From: Mycolicibacterium bacteremicum | Lineage (GTDB): Bacteria; Actinomycetota; Actinomycetes; Mycobacteriales; Mycobacteriaceae | Assembly (NCBI RefSeq): GCF_943913955.1 | Contig: NZ_CALUAE010000007.1 | Location: 1-64,000, forward strand | Length of the DNA: 64,000 nucleotides | Reading direction: 5' to 3' | Shown here: one piece after another, positions 34,117 through 42,418 of the stretch | Layout: each line of letters starts with the position of its first letter | Position numbering within the stretch: position 1 is the first letter of the stretch | The notes under the pieces: generated by a model | Told to the model about the DNA's origin: nothing | The model's database searches: none | What the model saw: the letters and a program-made list of their open reading frames with translations, nothing else | Made by a program: the position numbers and the translations under genes

Positions 34117-35259
34117 ATGACCACCGAACGCATCGCCGATGAGATCAAGTTCGCCTACTGGGTGCCCAATGTCAGTGGCGGCTTGGTGACCAGCGATATC
34201 GAGCAACGCACCGACTGGAACTACGAGTACAACAAGAAGCTGGCGCAGACCGCGGAGAACAACGGTTTCGAGTACGCGCTGTCCCAGGTGCGCTACGAGG
34301 CCAGCTACGGCGCCGAGTACCAGCATGAGTCGACCAGCTTCAGCCTGGCCCTGTTGCTGGCCACCGAGCGGCTCAAGGTGATCGCCGCGGTGCACCCTGG
34401 TCTGTGGCAGCCCGCGGTGCTGGCCAAGCTCGGTGCGACCGCCGATCACCTGTCCGGCGGCCGGTTCGCTGTGAATGTGGTGTCAGGTTGGTTCAAGGAC
34501 GAGTTCACCCACCTGGGTGAGCCGTGGCTCGAACACGACGAGCGCTACCGGCGCAGCGCGGAGTTCCTGCAGGTGCTGCGCAAGATCTGGACCGAGGACG
34601 ACGTGGACTTCCGCGGCGACTTCTACCGCATCCACGATTTCACCCTCAAGCCCAAGCCGCTGAACACCGCCGAGCGCCCGAACCCGGAACTCTTCCAGGG
34701 CGGCAACTCGACGGCGGCCCGGCGCAACGGCGGCCACTACGCGGACTGGTACTTCTCCAACGGCAAGGACTTCGACGGCATCACCGAGCAGATCGTCGAG
34801 GTGCGTGACCACGCCCGGGATGCAGGCCGGGAGGTCAAGGTCGGGCTGAACGGTTTCATCATCGCCCGGGACACCGAGAAGGAGGCCAGGGAGACGCTGC
34901 GCGAGATCATCGCCAAGGCCAACAAGCCCGCCGTCGAGGGCTTCCGCGGGGCGGTCCAGCAGGCCGGCAATTCCACCGGTGACAAGAAGGGCATGTGGGC
35001 CGATTCCTCGTTCGAGGACCTGGTCCAGTACAACGACGGGTTCCGGACCCAGCTGATCGGAACCCCCGAGCAGATCGCCGAGCGGATCGCCGCGTACCGC
35101 AAACGGGGTGTCGATCTGATCCTCGGCGGCTTCCTCCACTTCCAGGAGGAAATCGAGTACTTCGGCGACAAGGTGCTGCCGCTGGTCCGCGAAATCGAAA
35201 GCTCCGAAATCGGCACCGCGGAGCGCCTCGACGGGGCCCCGGTGCCCGTATCGGTCTGA
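34117..35259 (+). CDS. sfnG: Dimethylsulfone monooxygenase SfnG (FMNH2-dependent)
   Basis: 380-aa group C flavin monooxygenase of the SsuD/luciferase family. The sequence IKFAYWVPNVSGGLVTSDIEQRTDW, YGAEYQHESTSFS and FAVNVVSGWFKDEFTHLGEPWLEHDERYRRS matches SfnG of Pseudomonas closely. SfnG splits dimethylsulfone to methanesulfinate and formaldehyde to obtain sulfur. It needs a flavin reductase, not seen in the window. ATG 34117 chosen; longer upstream frame lacks homology. The 5' region 33920-34116 lies between this gene and the divergent LLM gene and shows no gene. Not part of the tubercle gene order as I recall it. Confidence 0.9.
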   Translation: MTTERIADEIKFAYWVPNVSGGLVTSDIEQRTDWNYEYNKKLAQTAENNGFEYALSQVRYEASYGAEYQHESTSFSLALLLATERLKVIAAVHPGLWQPAVLAKLGATADHLSGGRFAVNVVSGWFKDEFTHLGEPWLEHDERYRRSAEFLQVLRKIWTEDDVDFRGDFYRIHDFTLKPKPLNTAERPNPELFQGGNSTAARRNGGHYADWYFSNGKDFDGITEQIVEVRDHARDAGREVKVGLNGFIIARDTEKEARETLREIIAKANKPAVEGFRGAVQQAGNSTGDKKGMWADSSFEDLVQYNDGFRTQLIGTPEQIAERIAAYRKRGVDLILGGFLHFQEEIEYFGDKVLPLVREIESSEIGTAERLDGAPVPVSV

Positions 35260-35315
35260 GTCGCCGCACCGGGAGGTGCGCTAGCGTGGGTCGAAATCGC
35301 CCACACAGGAGAGTC

Positions 35316-36254
35316 ATGACCTACCCACCCGGTGGCCCCGGATATCCGCCTGCACAGCAGGGCAACCAGTACGTCGCACCGACGCAGCAGTTCGGCAAGG
35401 TCGGCGAGCCCGAACAGGCCGGACCGAGCAAGCTGCCCGCGTATCTGAGCGCGGCGGTGGCGGTTTTCGGTCTGGGCACCTACGCCTTCAACTTCGGCCC
35501 GCTGCTGACCATCAGCAACTCGGACTTCCCGCAGTTCGGCAGCGCCAGCGGCAGCACCCCGGGCCTCGGCCTGGCGGTGGCGGCCTCGGTGCTGGCCGCC
35601 CTGCTGGCCGGCATCGGCCTGCTGCCCAAGCAGAAGTCCCGCGCCGGGCTGGTGGCCGTCGTCGCGACGCTGTCGCTGCTGCTGGTGCTGGCCGAGGTCA
35701 TCAACGCCCCGGCCGGGTTGTCGATCGGCTGGGGTCTGTACCTGATCATCGTCACCACGCTGTTGCAGGCCGGCGCCGCCATCGCGGCGCTGCTGTTCGA
35801 CGCCGGGGTGCTGACCCCGCCGGCGCCCAAGCCGCGCTACGAGCAGCCCTACGGTCAGTACGGCCAGCAGCCCTACGGCTACGGACAACCCCAGGGACAA
35901 CCCCAGGGCCAGCACCAGCCGCAGCAGTACGGCCAGCCGCAGCAGCCGCGTCCGGGCTACCCGACGCCGTACGGCACCTACCCCGGTGGCGGCCCCAACA
36001 CCGGCGGCTTCAGCGGCGCTGGTGGGTCCTACTCGGATGCCAACACCGATTCGCACGCCGCGGGTGGGCATTCCGGCCCGCCGACCCCGCCCACCGGCTT
36101 CCCGGCGTTCGGGCAGCCGGGCGGGACGGGCGAACCGACCGGATACGGCCAGCCGCAGGGATCGTCGGCGCCCACCACCGCGGTGCCGACACAGTCGCCG
36201 ACACCACAATCGCAGTCCGAGTCCGCACCCCAGTCCGGGCCGCCCTCGTCGTAG
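35316..36254 (+). CDS. Rv0954-like DUF5336 membrane protein, divisome-associated
   Basis: 312-aa protein. After a Pro/Gly/Gln N-terminus come four TM segments (about residues 42-60, 85-107, 112-130, 137-160), then a ~150-residue cytoplasmic or exposed tail rich in Gln/Pro/Gly/Tyr with YGQP/QGQPQG-type repeats. This is the architecture of M. tuberculosis Rv0954, reported as a member of the cell-division complex, and it precedes perM as there. ATG 35316 has GGAGAG seven bases upstream. The tail is low-complexity and should evolve quickly. Confidence 0.87.
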   Translation: MTYPPGGPGYPPAQQGNQYVAPTQQFGKVGEPEQAGPSKLPAYLSAAVAVFGLGTYAFNFGPLLTISNSDFPQFGSASGSTPGLGLAVAASVLAALLAGIGLLPKQKSRAGLVAVVATLSLLLVLAEVINAPAGLSIGWGLYLIIVTTLLQAGAAIAALLFDAGVLTPPAPKPRYEQPYGQYGQQPYGYGQPQGQPQGQHQPQQYGQPQQPRPGYPTPYGTYPGGGPNTGGFSGAGGSYSDANTDSHAAGGHSGPPTPPTGFPAFGQPGGTGEPTGYGQPQGSSAPTTAVPTQSPTPQSQSESAPQSGPPSS

Positions 36255-36326
36255 TCTGGGCGTCGCGCGCCCGGACAAGGCGGACCGGGCGTGCGTGAAC
36301 CCAGTGTGCGAGGAGCGACCCAGCTA

Positions 36327-37823
36327 GTGGACAACCGATCGGTCGGCACCCGGCAGGCACGTGACCTGCTGCGGGTGGCGTTCGGGCCGTCGGTTGCCGC
36401 GCTGGGGATCATCGCCGCGATCACGCTGCTGCAGCTGCTGATCGCCAACAGCGATATGACCGGGGCGTTCGGCGCCGTGGCCAGCATGTGGCTCGGCGTG
36501 CACCAGGTCCCGGTCTCCATCGGCGGGCGCGAACTCGGCGTGATGCCGCTGCTGCCGGTGCTGCTGATGGTGTGGGCCACCGCCCGCACCACGGCGGCCG
36601 CGGCGGCCCGCTCCTCCTGGTTCGTCACCCGCTGGGTGGTGGCCTCCGCGCTCGGCGGGCCGCTGCTCATCGCGGCCATCGCGCTGGCGGTGATCCATGA
36701 CGCTTCCTCGGTGATCACCCAGCTACAGACGCCCGACGCCGCACGGGCCTTCGCCGGCGTGTTCGTCGTGCACGCCATCGGGGCACTGATCGGCGTGCTG
36801 ATGACCGGTCGGCTGGCCGGCCTGAGCTGGCTACCGCGCTGGTTGCCGGAGGCGCTGCGCGCCGCCGCCACCGGCGTGCTGGCGCTACTCGGGCTCTGCG
36901 GTGTGGTCGCCACCGGGTCGATCATCGTGCACTGGGGCACCATGCACGACCTGTTCGGGATCACCGATTCGATGTTCGGCCAGCTCAGCCTGACCCTGCT
37001 GTCCATCCTCTACATCCCCAACGTGCTGGTGGGCACCGCGGCGGTGGCCGTCGGATCCAGCGCGCACATCGGCCTGGCCACCTTCAGCTCGTTCACCGTG
37101 CTCGGCGGCGACATCCCGGCGGTGCCGGTGCTGGCCGCGGTGCCGACCCCACCGCTGGGCCCGATCTGGGTGGCGCTGTTGATCGTGGCGGCCGTCGCGG
37201 CGGTCGCGCTGGGCCAGCAGTGCTCCCGGCGCGCGGCGCCGTGGCCGATCGCGCTGGCCAAACTGGCCGTCGCCGCGATCACGGCCGCCCTGACCATGGC
37301 GTTGCTCGGCTACGCCGGGGGCGGCCGGCTGGGCAACTTCGGCGATGTCGGCGTCGACCAGGCCACCTTCGGCCCGGCCGTGTTCGTGTGGTTCGCCGTG
37401 GTCGGCGGGCTGACCGTGGTGATGGCCGGGGGCCTGACACGACGGCCCAAGCGGGCCAGGCCGGCCCCCGTTGCCGACGCCCCCGATGCGGAGGACACCG
37501 ACACCGGCGCATTCGGCACCGGCGCGTTCGACACCGCGGAGGCCGATACCGAGGTCATCTTCCAGGGTGGTGACCCGCTCGGCGCCGACGGCGAGTACCG
37601 GGACGAGGACTTCGGGGACGACGGGTTCGTCGACGCGGAGTTCGTGGATGCGGAGTTCGTGGACGCCGACATCCTGGACGCCGAGATCGTGGATGTCGAC
37701 GAACCGCGGCAGGTGCGGGCGCGCGTGGATGACGAGCCGCCGCTGGACCCCGAGGATCACTTCATGGTCGACGGAGACGCACCGGACGTGGTCGCCGAGA
37801 AGCGCCGCGAGCAGGGCGACTAG
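36327..37823 (+). CDS. perM: PerM integral membrane protein (DUF6350)
   Basis: 498-aa polytopic protein (about ten TM segments over residues 15-370) with a highly acidic cytoplasmic C-terminal tail of ~120 residues containing short repeats FVDAEFVDAEFVDAD. Equivalent to Rv0955, which in M. tuberculosis is needed for persistence in chronic infection and supports the divisome (FtsB stability). GTG 36327 is chosen because GAGGAG lies 11 bases upstream; a GTG at 36291 lacks a site. Longer than the tubercle protein, chiefly in the acidic tail. Confidence 0.88.
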   Translation: MDNRSVGTRQARDLLRVAFGPSVAALGIIAAITLLQLLIANSDMTGAFGAVASMWLGVHQVPVSIGGRELGVMPLLPVLLMVWATARTTAAAAARSSWFVTRWVVASALGGPLLIAAIALAVIHDASSVITQLQTPDAARAFAGVFVVHAIGALIGVLMTGRLAGLSWLPRWLPEALRAAATGVLALLGLCGVVATGSIIVHWGTMHDLFGITDSMFGQLSLTLLSILYIPNVLVGTAAVAVGSSAHIGLATFSSFTVLGGDIPAVPVLAAVPTPPLGPIWVALLIVAAVAAVALGQQCSRRAAPWPIALAKLAVAAITAALTMALLGYAGGGRLGNFGDVGVDQATFGPAVFVWFAVVGGLTVVMAGGLTRRPKRARPAPVADAPDAEDTDTGAFGTGAFDTAEADTEVIFQGGDPLGADGEYRDEDFGDDGFVDAEFVDAEFVDADILDAEIVDVDEPRQVRARVDDEPPLDPEDHFMVDGDAPDVVAEKRREQGD

Positions 37824-37833
37824 GCTGCTGCGC

Positions 37834-38466
37834 GTGCAGCAGCCAAGCCTCCGAGTGCCGCCCAGCGCACCGGCCCGGCTGGTGGTGCTGGCCTCGGGGA
37901 CCGGTTCCCTGCTCGACGCGCTGCTGGAGGCCGCGGTCGGCGACTACCCGGCCCGCGTGGTCGCCGTCGGCGCGGACCGGGCGTGCCGGGCCCTGGAGAT
38001 CGCCGAGTCGGCCGGTCTGCCCACCTTCCGGACCCGCCTCGGTGATCACCCCGACCGGTCCGCCTGGGACGCCGCGCTGACCGAGGCGGTCGCGGCGTAT
38101 CAGCCGGATCTGGTGGTCAGCGCCGGGTTCATGAAGATTCTTGGGCCGCAGTTCCTTTCCCGGTATCCGGGCCGGGTGCTCAACACCCATCCGGCGTTGC
38201 TGCCGGCGTTCCCGGGCGCGCACGCGGTGGCCGGTGCGCTGGAGCACGGGGTCCGGGTGACCGGTTGCACGGTGCACCTGGTGGACGCCGGCGTGGACAC
38301 CGGGCCGATCCTGGCGCAGCAGGCGGTGGCCGTACGCGACGATGACACGGAAGAGACCTTGCACGAACGCATCAAGATCGTCGAACGGACGTTGTTGGTG
38401 GACGTGCTGGCCGCGCTGGCGACGCGCGGCCTGACCTGGAACGGACGAAAGGCAATCCTGGGATGA
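37834..38466 (+). CDS. purN: Phosphoribosylglycinamide formyltransferase
   Basis: 210-aa enzyme transferring the formyl group of 10-formyl-THF to GAR in purine synthesis. Active-site triad is visible: Asn and His in LNTHPALLPAFPGAHA and Asp in VDAGVDTGPIL; the phosphate loop is near ASGTGSLLDALL. GTG 37834 start, ten bases after the perM stop. The last four bases overlap purH (ATGA), giving coupled translation. Confidence 0.95.
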   Translation: MQQPSLRVPPSAPARLVVLASGTGSLLDALLEAAVGDYPARVVAVGADRACRALEIAESAGLPTFRTRLGDHPDRSAWDAALTEAVAAYQPDLVVSAGFMKILGPQFLSRYPGRVLNTHPALLPAFPGAHAVAGALEHGVRVTGCTVHLVDAGVDTGPILAQQAVAVRDDDTEETLHERIKIVERTLLVDVLAALATRGLTWNGRKAILG

Positions 38467-40025
38467 GCGAACGTAAGCCGATCCGGCGGGCGTTGATCAG
38501 TGTGTACGACAAGACCGGTCTGGCCGATCTGGCCCGCGGCCTGCACGCCGCCGGCGTGAGCATCGTGTCGACCGGGTCGACCGCGAAAACGATTGCCGAC
38601 GCCGGTGTTCCGGTGACCCCGGTCGAGGACGTCACCGGTTTCCCCGAGGTGCTCGACGGCCGGGTGAAGACGCTGCACCCGAAGGTGCACGCCGGACTGC
38701 TGGCCGACCTGCGCAAGCCCGAACACGAGAGTGCGCTGGCCGAGCTGGGCATCGCCCCGTTCGAGCTGGTCGTGGTGAACCTGTACCCGTTCACCGAGAC
38801 GGTGGCCTCCGGCGCCGCGCCCGACGAATGTGTGGAGCAGATCGACATCGGCGGACCGTCGATGGTGCGCGCCGCTGCCAAGAACCATCCGAGTGTGACC
38901 GTCGTGGTCGACCCGCTCGGGTATGACGGCGTGCTGGCTGCGGTGCGCGACGGTGGCTTCACCCTTGCCGAGCGGAAGAAGCTGGCGGCGTTGGCCTTCC
39001 AGCACACCGCCGAGTACGACGTGGCGGTGGCGAGCTGGATGGTCGCGGTGCTCTCCCCCGAAGAGGATGCGTCCGCGCCGCCGCGCTGGGTCGGTTCCAC
39101 CGCACGGCGCACCGCGGTGCTGCGCTACGGCGAGAACCCGCATCAGCGCGCCGCCCTGTACCGGGACGACTCGGCCTGGCCGGGCCTGGCCCAGGCCGAG
39201 CAGTTGCACGGCAAGGAGATGTCCTACAACAACTACACCGATGCCGACGCGGCCTGGCGCGCGGCATTCGACCACGAGCAGACCTGTGTGGCGATCATCA
39301 AGCACGCCAACCCGTGCGGTATCGCGGTGTCCACCACGTCGGTCGCCGATGCGCACGCCAAGGCGCACGCCTGCGATCCGCTCTCGGCGTTCGGCGGGGT
39401 GATCGCCACCAACACCACCGTCAGCGTCGAGATGGCCGAGACGGTGGCCGATATCTTCACCGAGGTGATCATCGCGCCGGCGTATGAGCCCGGCGCGGTC
39501 GAGGTGCTGTCCAAGAAGAAGAACATCCGCATCCTGGTCGCCGGTGAACCCGAGGGCACCGCCACCGAGTTGCGCCCGATCAGTGGCGGTCTGCTGGTGC
39601 AGCAGCGCGACGCCCTCGACGCCGAGGGTGACGATCCGAACAACTGGACGCTGGCCACCGGCGAGGCGGCCGACGCACAGACGCTGGCCGATCTGGTCTT
39701 CGCCTGGCGGGCGGGCCGGGCGGTGAAGTCCAACGCGATCGTGATCGCCAAGGACGGCGCGACGGTCGGCGTGGGTATGGGTCAGGTCAACCGGGTCGAC
39801 GCCGCCCGACTGGCCGTCGAGCGGGCGGGGGAGCGCACGCAGGGTGCGGTGGCCTCCTCTGATGCGTTCTTCCCATTCCCCGACGGTCTGCAGACGTTGA
39901 TCGACGCGGGGGTGAAAGCGGTTGTGCACCCGGGTGGTTCGGTGCGTGATGACGAGGTGACCGCGGCCGCGACCGCGGCGGGCATCACGCTGTACCTGAC
40001 CGGGGCCCGGCACTTCGCGCACTAG
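38463..40025 (+). CDS. purH: Bifunctional AICAR transformylase / IMP cyclohydrolase
   Basis: 520-aa enzyme for the final two steps of IMP synthesis. The N-terminal MGS-like cyclohydrolase domain (residues 1 to ~195: LISVYDKTGLADLARGLH, STGSTAKTI, GRVKTLHPKVHAGLL) is followed by the transformylase domain with LRYGENPHQRA and the catalytic Lys-His motif IIKHANPCG. Operon with purN, same order as Rv0956-Rv0957. Confidence 0.97.
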   Translation: MSERKPIRRALISVYDKTGLADLARGLHAAGVSIVSTGSTAKTIADAGVPVTPVEDVTGFPEVLDGRVKTLHPKVHAGLLADLRKPEHESALAELGIAPFELVVVNLYPFTETVASGAAPDECVEQIDIGGPSMVRAAAKNHPSVTVVVDPLGYDGVLAAVRDGGFTLAERKKLAALAFQHTAEYDVAVASWMVAVLSPEEDASAPPRWVGSTARRTAVLRYGENPHQRAALYRDDSAWPGLAQAEQLHGKEMSYNNYTDADAAWRAAFDHEQTCVAIIKHANPCGIAVSTTSVADAHAKAHACDPLSAFGGVIATNTTVSVEMAETVADIFTEVIIAPAYEPGAVEVLSKKKNIRILVAGEPEGTATELRPISGGLLVQQRDALDAEGDDPNNWTLATGEAADAQTLADLVFAWRAGRAVKSNAIVIAKDGATVGVGMGQVNRVDAARLAVERAGERTQGAVASSDAFFPFPDGLQTLIDAGVKAVVHPGGSVRDDEVTAAATAAGITLYLTGARHFAH

Positions 40026-40043
40026 GCGCAGACCCGATCGTCG

Positions 40044-40076
40044 ATCGTCGCCGGCGGTTCAGCGGCCGGCGACGAT
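40044..40076. terminator. Short hairpin between purH and FAD oxidoreductase gene
   Basis: A 12-bp perfect inverted repeat (ATCGTCGCCGGC at 40044-40055 and its complement at 40065-40076) with a 9-nt loop. One arm is inside the last codons of the convergent gene. Likely terminates purNH transcription. Confidence 0.55.
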
Positions 40077-41429
40077 ATCGGCGATCCGGGCGATCGGTGA
40101 GCTCGACTGCCGCCCGCGGGCCTCCTGCCGGTCCGCGGCCCGGTAGGCCGCGTAGATGCCCTGCACCGCAAGGTAACGCAATGGTTCGAACTCCCACTTG
40201 CGGGCGCGGTGGCCGACCCAGGGCAACCGGGTCAGGTCGGTGTCGCGGTGCAACACCAGGTCGGCCAGCGTGCGGCCGGCCAGGTTGGTGGCGGTGACAC
40301 CGGTGCCGACGTAGCCGCCCGCGTACCCGAGTCCGCTGCGGTGGTCATAGCTCACCGTGGCCGACCAGTCCCGGGGCACACCGAGCACACCGGACCAGGC
40401 GTGGTCGATCGCCGCGCCGGCGGCCGCCGGGAAGAACCGGCGCAGCAGGGCGGCCAGCCCGGCGATCGCCGACGGCTGCGTCGAGCCGTCGGTGTCGACG
40501 GCCGAGCCGAACCGGTACGGAATCCCGCGGCCGCCGAACGCGATCCGGTCATCTGCGGTGCGCTGGGCGTACATGTACACATGCGCGAAGTCACCGAGGG
40601 TGTCGCCGTGCGCCCAGCCGACGGACTCCCAGACGCGGGCGGGCATCGGTTCGGTGACGATCATCGACGAGTTCATCGGCAACCAGGTGCGGTGCTCACC
40701 GGCCAGGTTGGCGGTGAATCCCTCGGTGGCGCGCAGGACATTCGTGGCACGCACCGTTGCCGACACCGTGCGGGCCCGCCCCGGCTCGATCGCGATCACC
40801 GGGCTGTTCTCATAGATCGCCACGCCGAGGCGCTGCACGGCATCGGCCAAGCCGCGCACCAACTTTGCCGGATTCACCCGCGCGCAGTGCGGATGCCAGA
40901 TGCCGCCCAGGGTCCCGGCGACATTGACCCGGGCGGCACTCTCGGACGCCGACAGCAGCTCGACATCGGTGTGCGCCCACTGCCGGGCCGCCGTCGCGGC
41001 GGCGGTGAGCCGGCGCAGTTGCGCCGGTGTGTAGGCGACGTTGAGTTCACCACCCTTGCGGATGTCGGCATCGATACCCTCGGCGCGGGCGACGTCGATG
41101 ACCTCGTCGACGGTCTGGTTGAGTGCGAGCTGATGGGCGTCGGTGGCGGCACGGCCGGCGGCGGCGGCCATCCGGTCGGAACCGCCGGTGATCGAATTCG
41201 TCAGCCAGCCACCATTGCGGCCGGAGGCGCCGAAGCCCGCGAACCTGGCCTCCAGCACGGCGATCCGCAGATCCGGTTGGGCCCGCTTGAGGTAGTAGGC
41301 CGTCCACAGACCGGTGTATCCGGCCCCGATGATGGCCACGTCGACATCGATCGAACCGGTCAGCGCGGGGCGGGGCTGCGGAATGCCGAGCTGTTGCCAC
41401 CAGAACGAGACACCGCCGTTGACGGTCAC
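40059..41429 (-). CDS. FAD-dependent oxidoreductase, DAO/PuuB-like amine oxidase (copy 1)
   Basis: 456-aa D-amino-acid-oxidase-fold flavoprotein. N-terminal FAD motif DVAIIGAGYTGLWTAYYL, then LEARFAGFGASGRNGGWLTN, the segment typical of PuuB (gamma-glutamylputrescine oxidase) and related amine oxidases, and the C-terminal FAD block YAGGYVGTGVTATNLAGR. Probably oxidises a primary or secondary amine to an imine/aldehyde with H2O2 or electron-carrier reduction. GTG start overlaps the SIS gene stop by four bases. Last gene of the TetR-led operon. Paralogue of the protein at 45721-47103; the two are clearly different in sequence. Confidence 0.85.
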   Translation of the reverse strand: MTVNGGVSFWWQQLGIPQPRPALTGSIDVDVAIIGAGYTGLWTAYYLKRAQPDLRIAVLEARFAGFGASGRNGGWLTNSITGGSDRMAAAAGRAATDAHQLALNQTVDEVIDVARAEGIDADIRKGGELNVAYTPAQLRRLTAAATAARQWAHTDVELLSASESAARVNVAGTLGGIWHPHCARVNPAKLVRGLADAVQRLGVAIYENSPVIAIEPGRARTVSATVRATNVLRATEGFTANLAGEHRTWLPMNSSMIVTEPMPARVWESVGWAHGDTLGDFAHVYMYAQRTADDRIAFGGRGIPYRFGSAVDTDGSTQPSAIAGLAALLRRFFPAAAGAAIDHAWSGVLGVPRDWSATVSYDHRSGLGYAGGYVGTGVTATNLAGRTLADLVLHRDTDLTRLPWVGHRARKWEFEPLRYLAVQGIYAAYRAADRQEARGRQSSSPIARIADIVAGR

Positions 41430-42418
41430 TGCGCACCCGCCGATTCCGGCCGGGACGACTGGGCCTGCCAGGCGCGTGCGGCCAGCAGTTCGGGCACCAG
41501 CGTCTCGGTGAGCAACCGCACGTCGTCGTCGGTGTCACCCGGGTAGCGCAGCGTGGCGGTGGCACCCGCGACATCGCCACCGACGCCGACGACCGTGGTC
41601 TTCCGCGGCCCGGTCCACTCGACCATCTGCGCCTCCCAGGCCGACCCGGCGAACACCAGCATCCGCAGGTCGGAGTTCTTCGTCCGGTACACGTCCACGT
41701 GACTCCAGTCGCCGGTCTCGCAACCGATCGCACTGCGCCGCGGCCCCTCCCGCAGCATCAGCGCACCCTGCTGGGCGGAGGAGAATCGTCGTGCCGGCGC
41801 GCACAGCTGGATCTCGTCGGGACCCAACAGTTTCTGCGCGATCTCGGGCAGCCAGTTGTCCTCCTCGGCCAGCAGCCATTCGGCGGCGTGCGCGGCCGCT
41901 CGGACGGTGCGCACCAGGGTGTCGACCGGCGTGCCGGTGAGATGGCATTCCAGCGCCAGGAACAACGCCAGCGTGTGCGCGAAGCTGCGGCAGGCGACCC
42001 CGCCGCCCTCCGGGCCGGCCACCAGATCGACCGTTGCCGAGCACTGTTCGGTGATGGCGGAGCCGGGTGTATTGGTCAGTGCCACCGTGGTCGTGGTGGG
42101 GTCGATGCGCCGCAACGCGTCCAGGGTCTCCACCGACCCGCCCGTCGCGGAGGTCGCGACGACCAGCGTCGTGGGCCCCCACTGCGGCAGCAGATCGGTC
42201 GAGGCGATATCGGACACGGCGCACACGCCGCGGGCGCGCAATCGGGCTGCCGCGACGCCACCGGCATACGCCGAGGACCCCATCCCGAGGTAGGCGACCC
42301 GGTCGATACCGGCCGGCACCACGTCGGCCCAGGGGTTGTGCGCGGCCAGCCCCTCGGCCAGCGCGGTCAGCGTCTCGGGCTTGCGGGCCAGGTCCCCGGC
42401 GAACTCATCGGGATTCAT
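41426..42418 (-). CDS. SIS-domain sugar isomerase / aminotransferase-like protein
   Basis: 330-aa protein with two SIS modules like the C-terminal isomerase half of GlmS or a sugar-phosphate deaminase (first module YLGMGSSAYAGG...SATGGSVETLDAL, second REGPRRSAIGCETGDWSHVD). It lacks a glutaminase domain. Likely substrate is a phosphorylated amino sugar, which fits the neighbouring glucosamine-kinase-like gene. ATG 42418 has AAAGG eight bases upstream, better than GTG 42427. The start overlaps the kinase stop; the stop overlaps the FAD gene start. Confidence 0.82.
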   Translation of the reverse strand: MNPDEFAGDLARKPETLTALAEGLAAHNPWADVVPAGIDRVAYLGMGSSAYAGGVAAARLRARGVCAVSDIASTDLLPQWGPTTLVVATSATGGSVETLDALRRIDPTTTTVALTNTPGSAITEQCSATVDLVAGPEGGGVACRSFAHTLALFLALECHLTGTPVDTLVRTVRAAAHAAEWLLAEEDNWLPEIAQKLLGPDEIQLCAPARRFSSAQQGALMLREGPRRSAIGCETGDWSHVDVYRTKNSDLRMLVFAGSAWEAQMVEWTGPRKTTVVGVGGDVAGATATLRYPGDTDDDVRLLTETLVPELLAARAWQAQSSRPESAGAQ

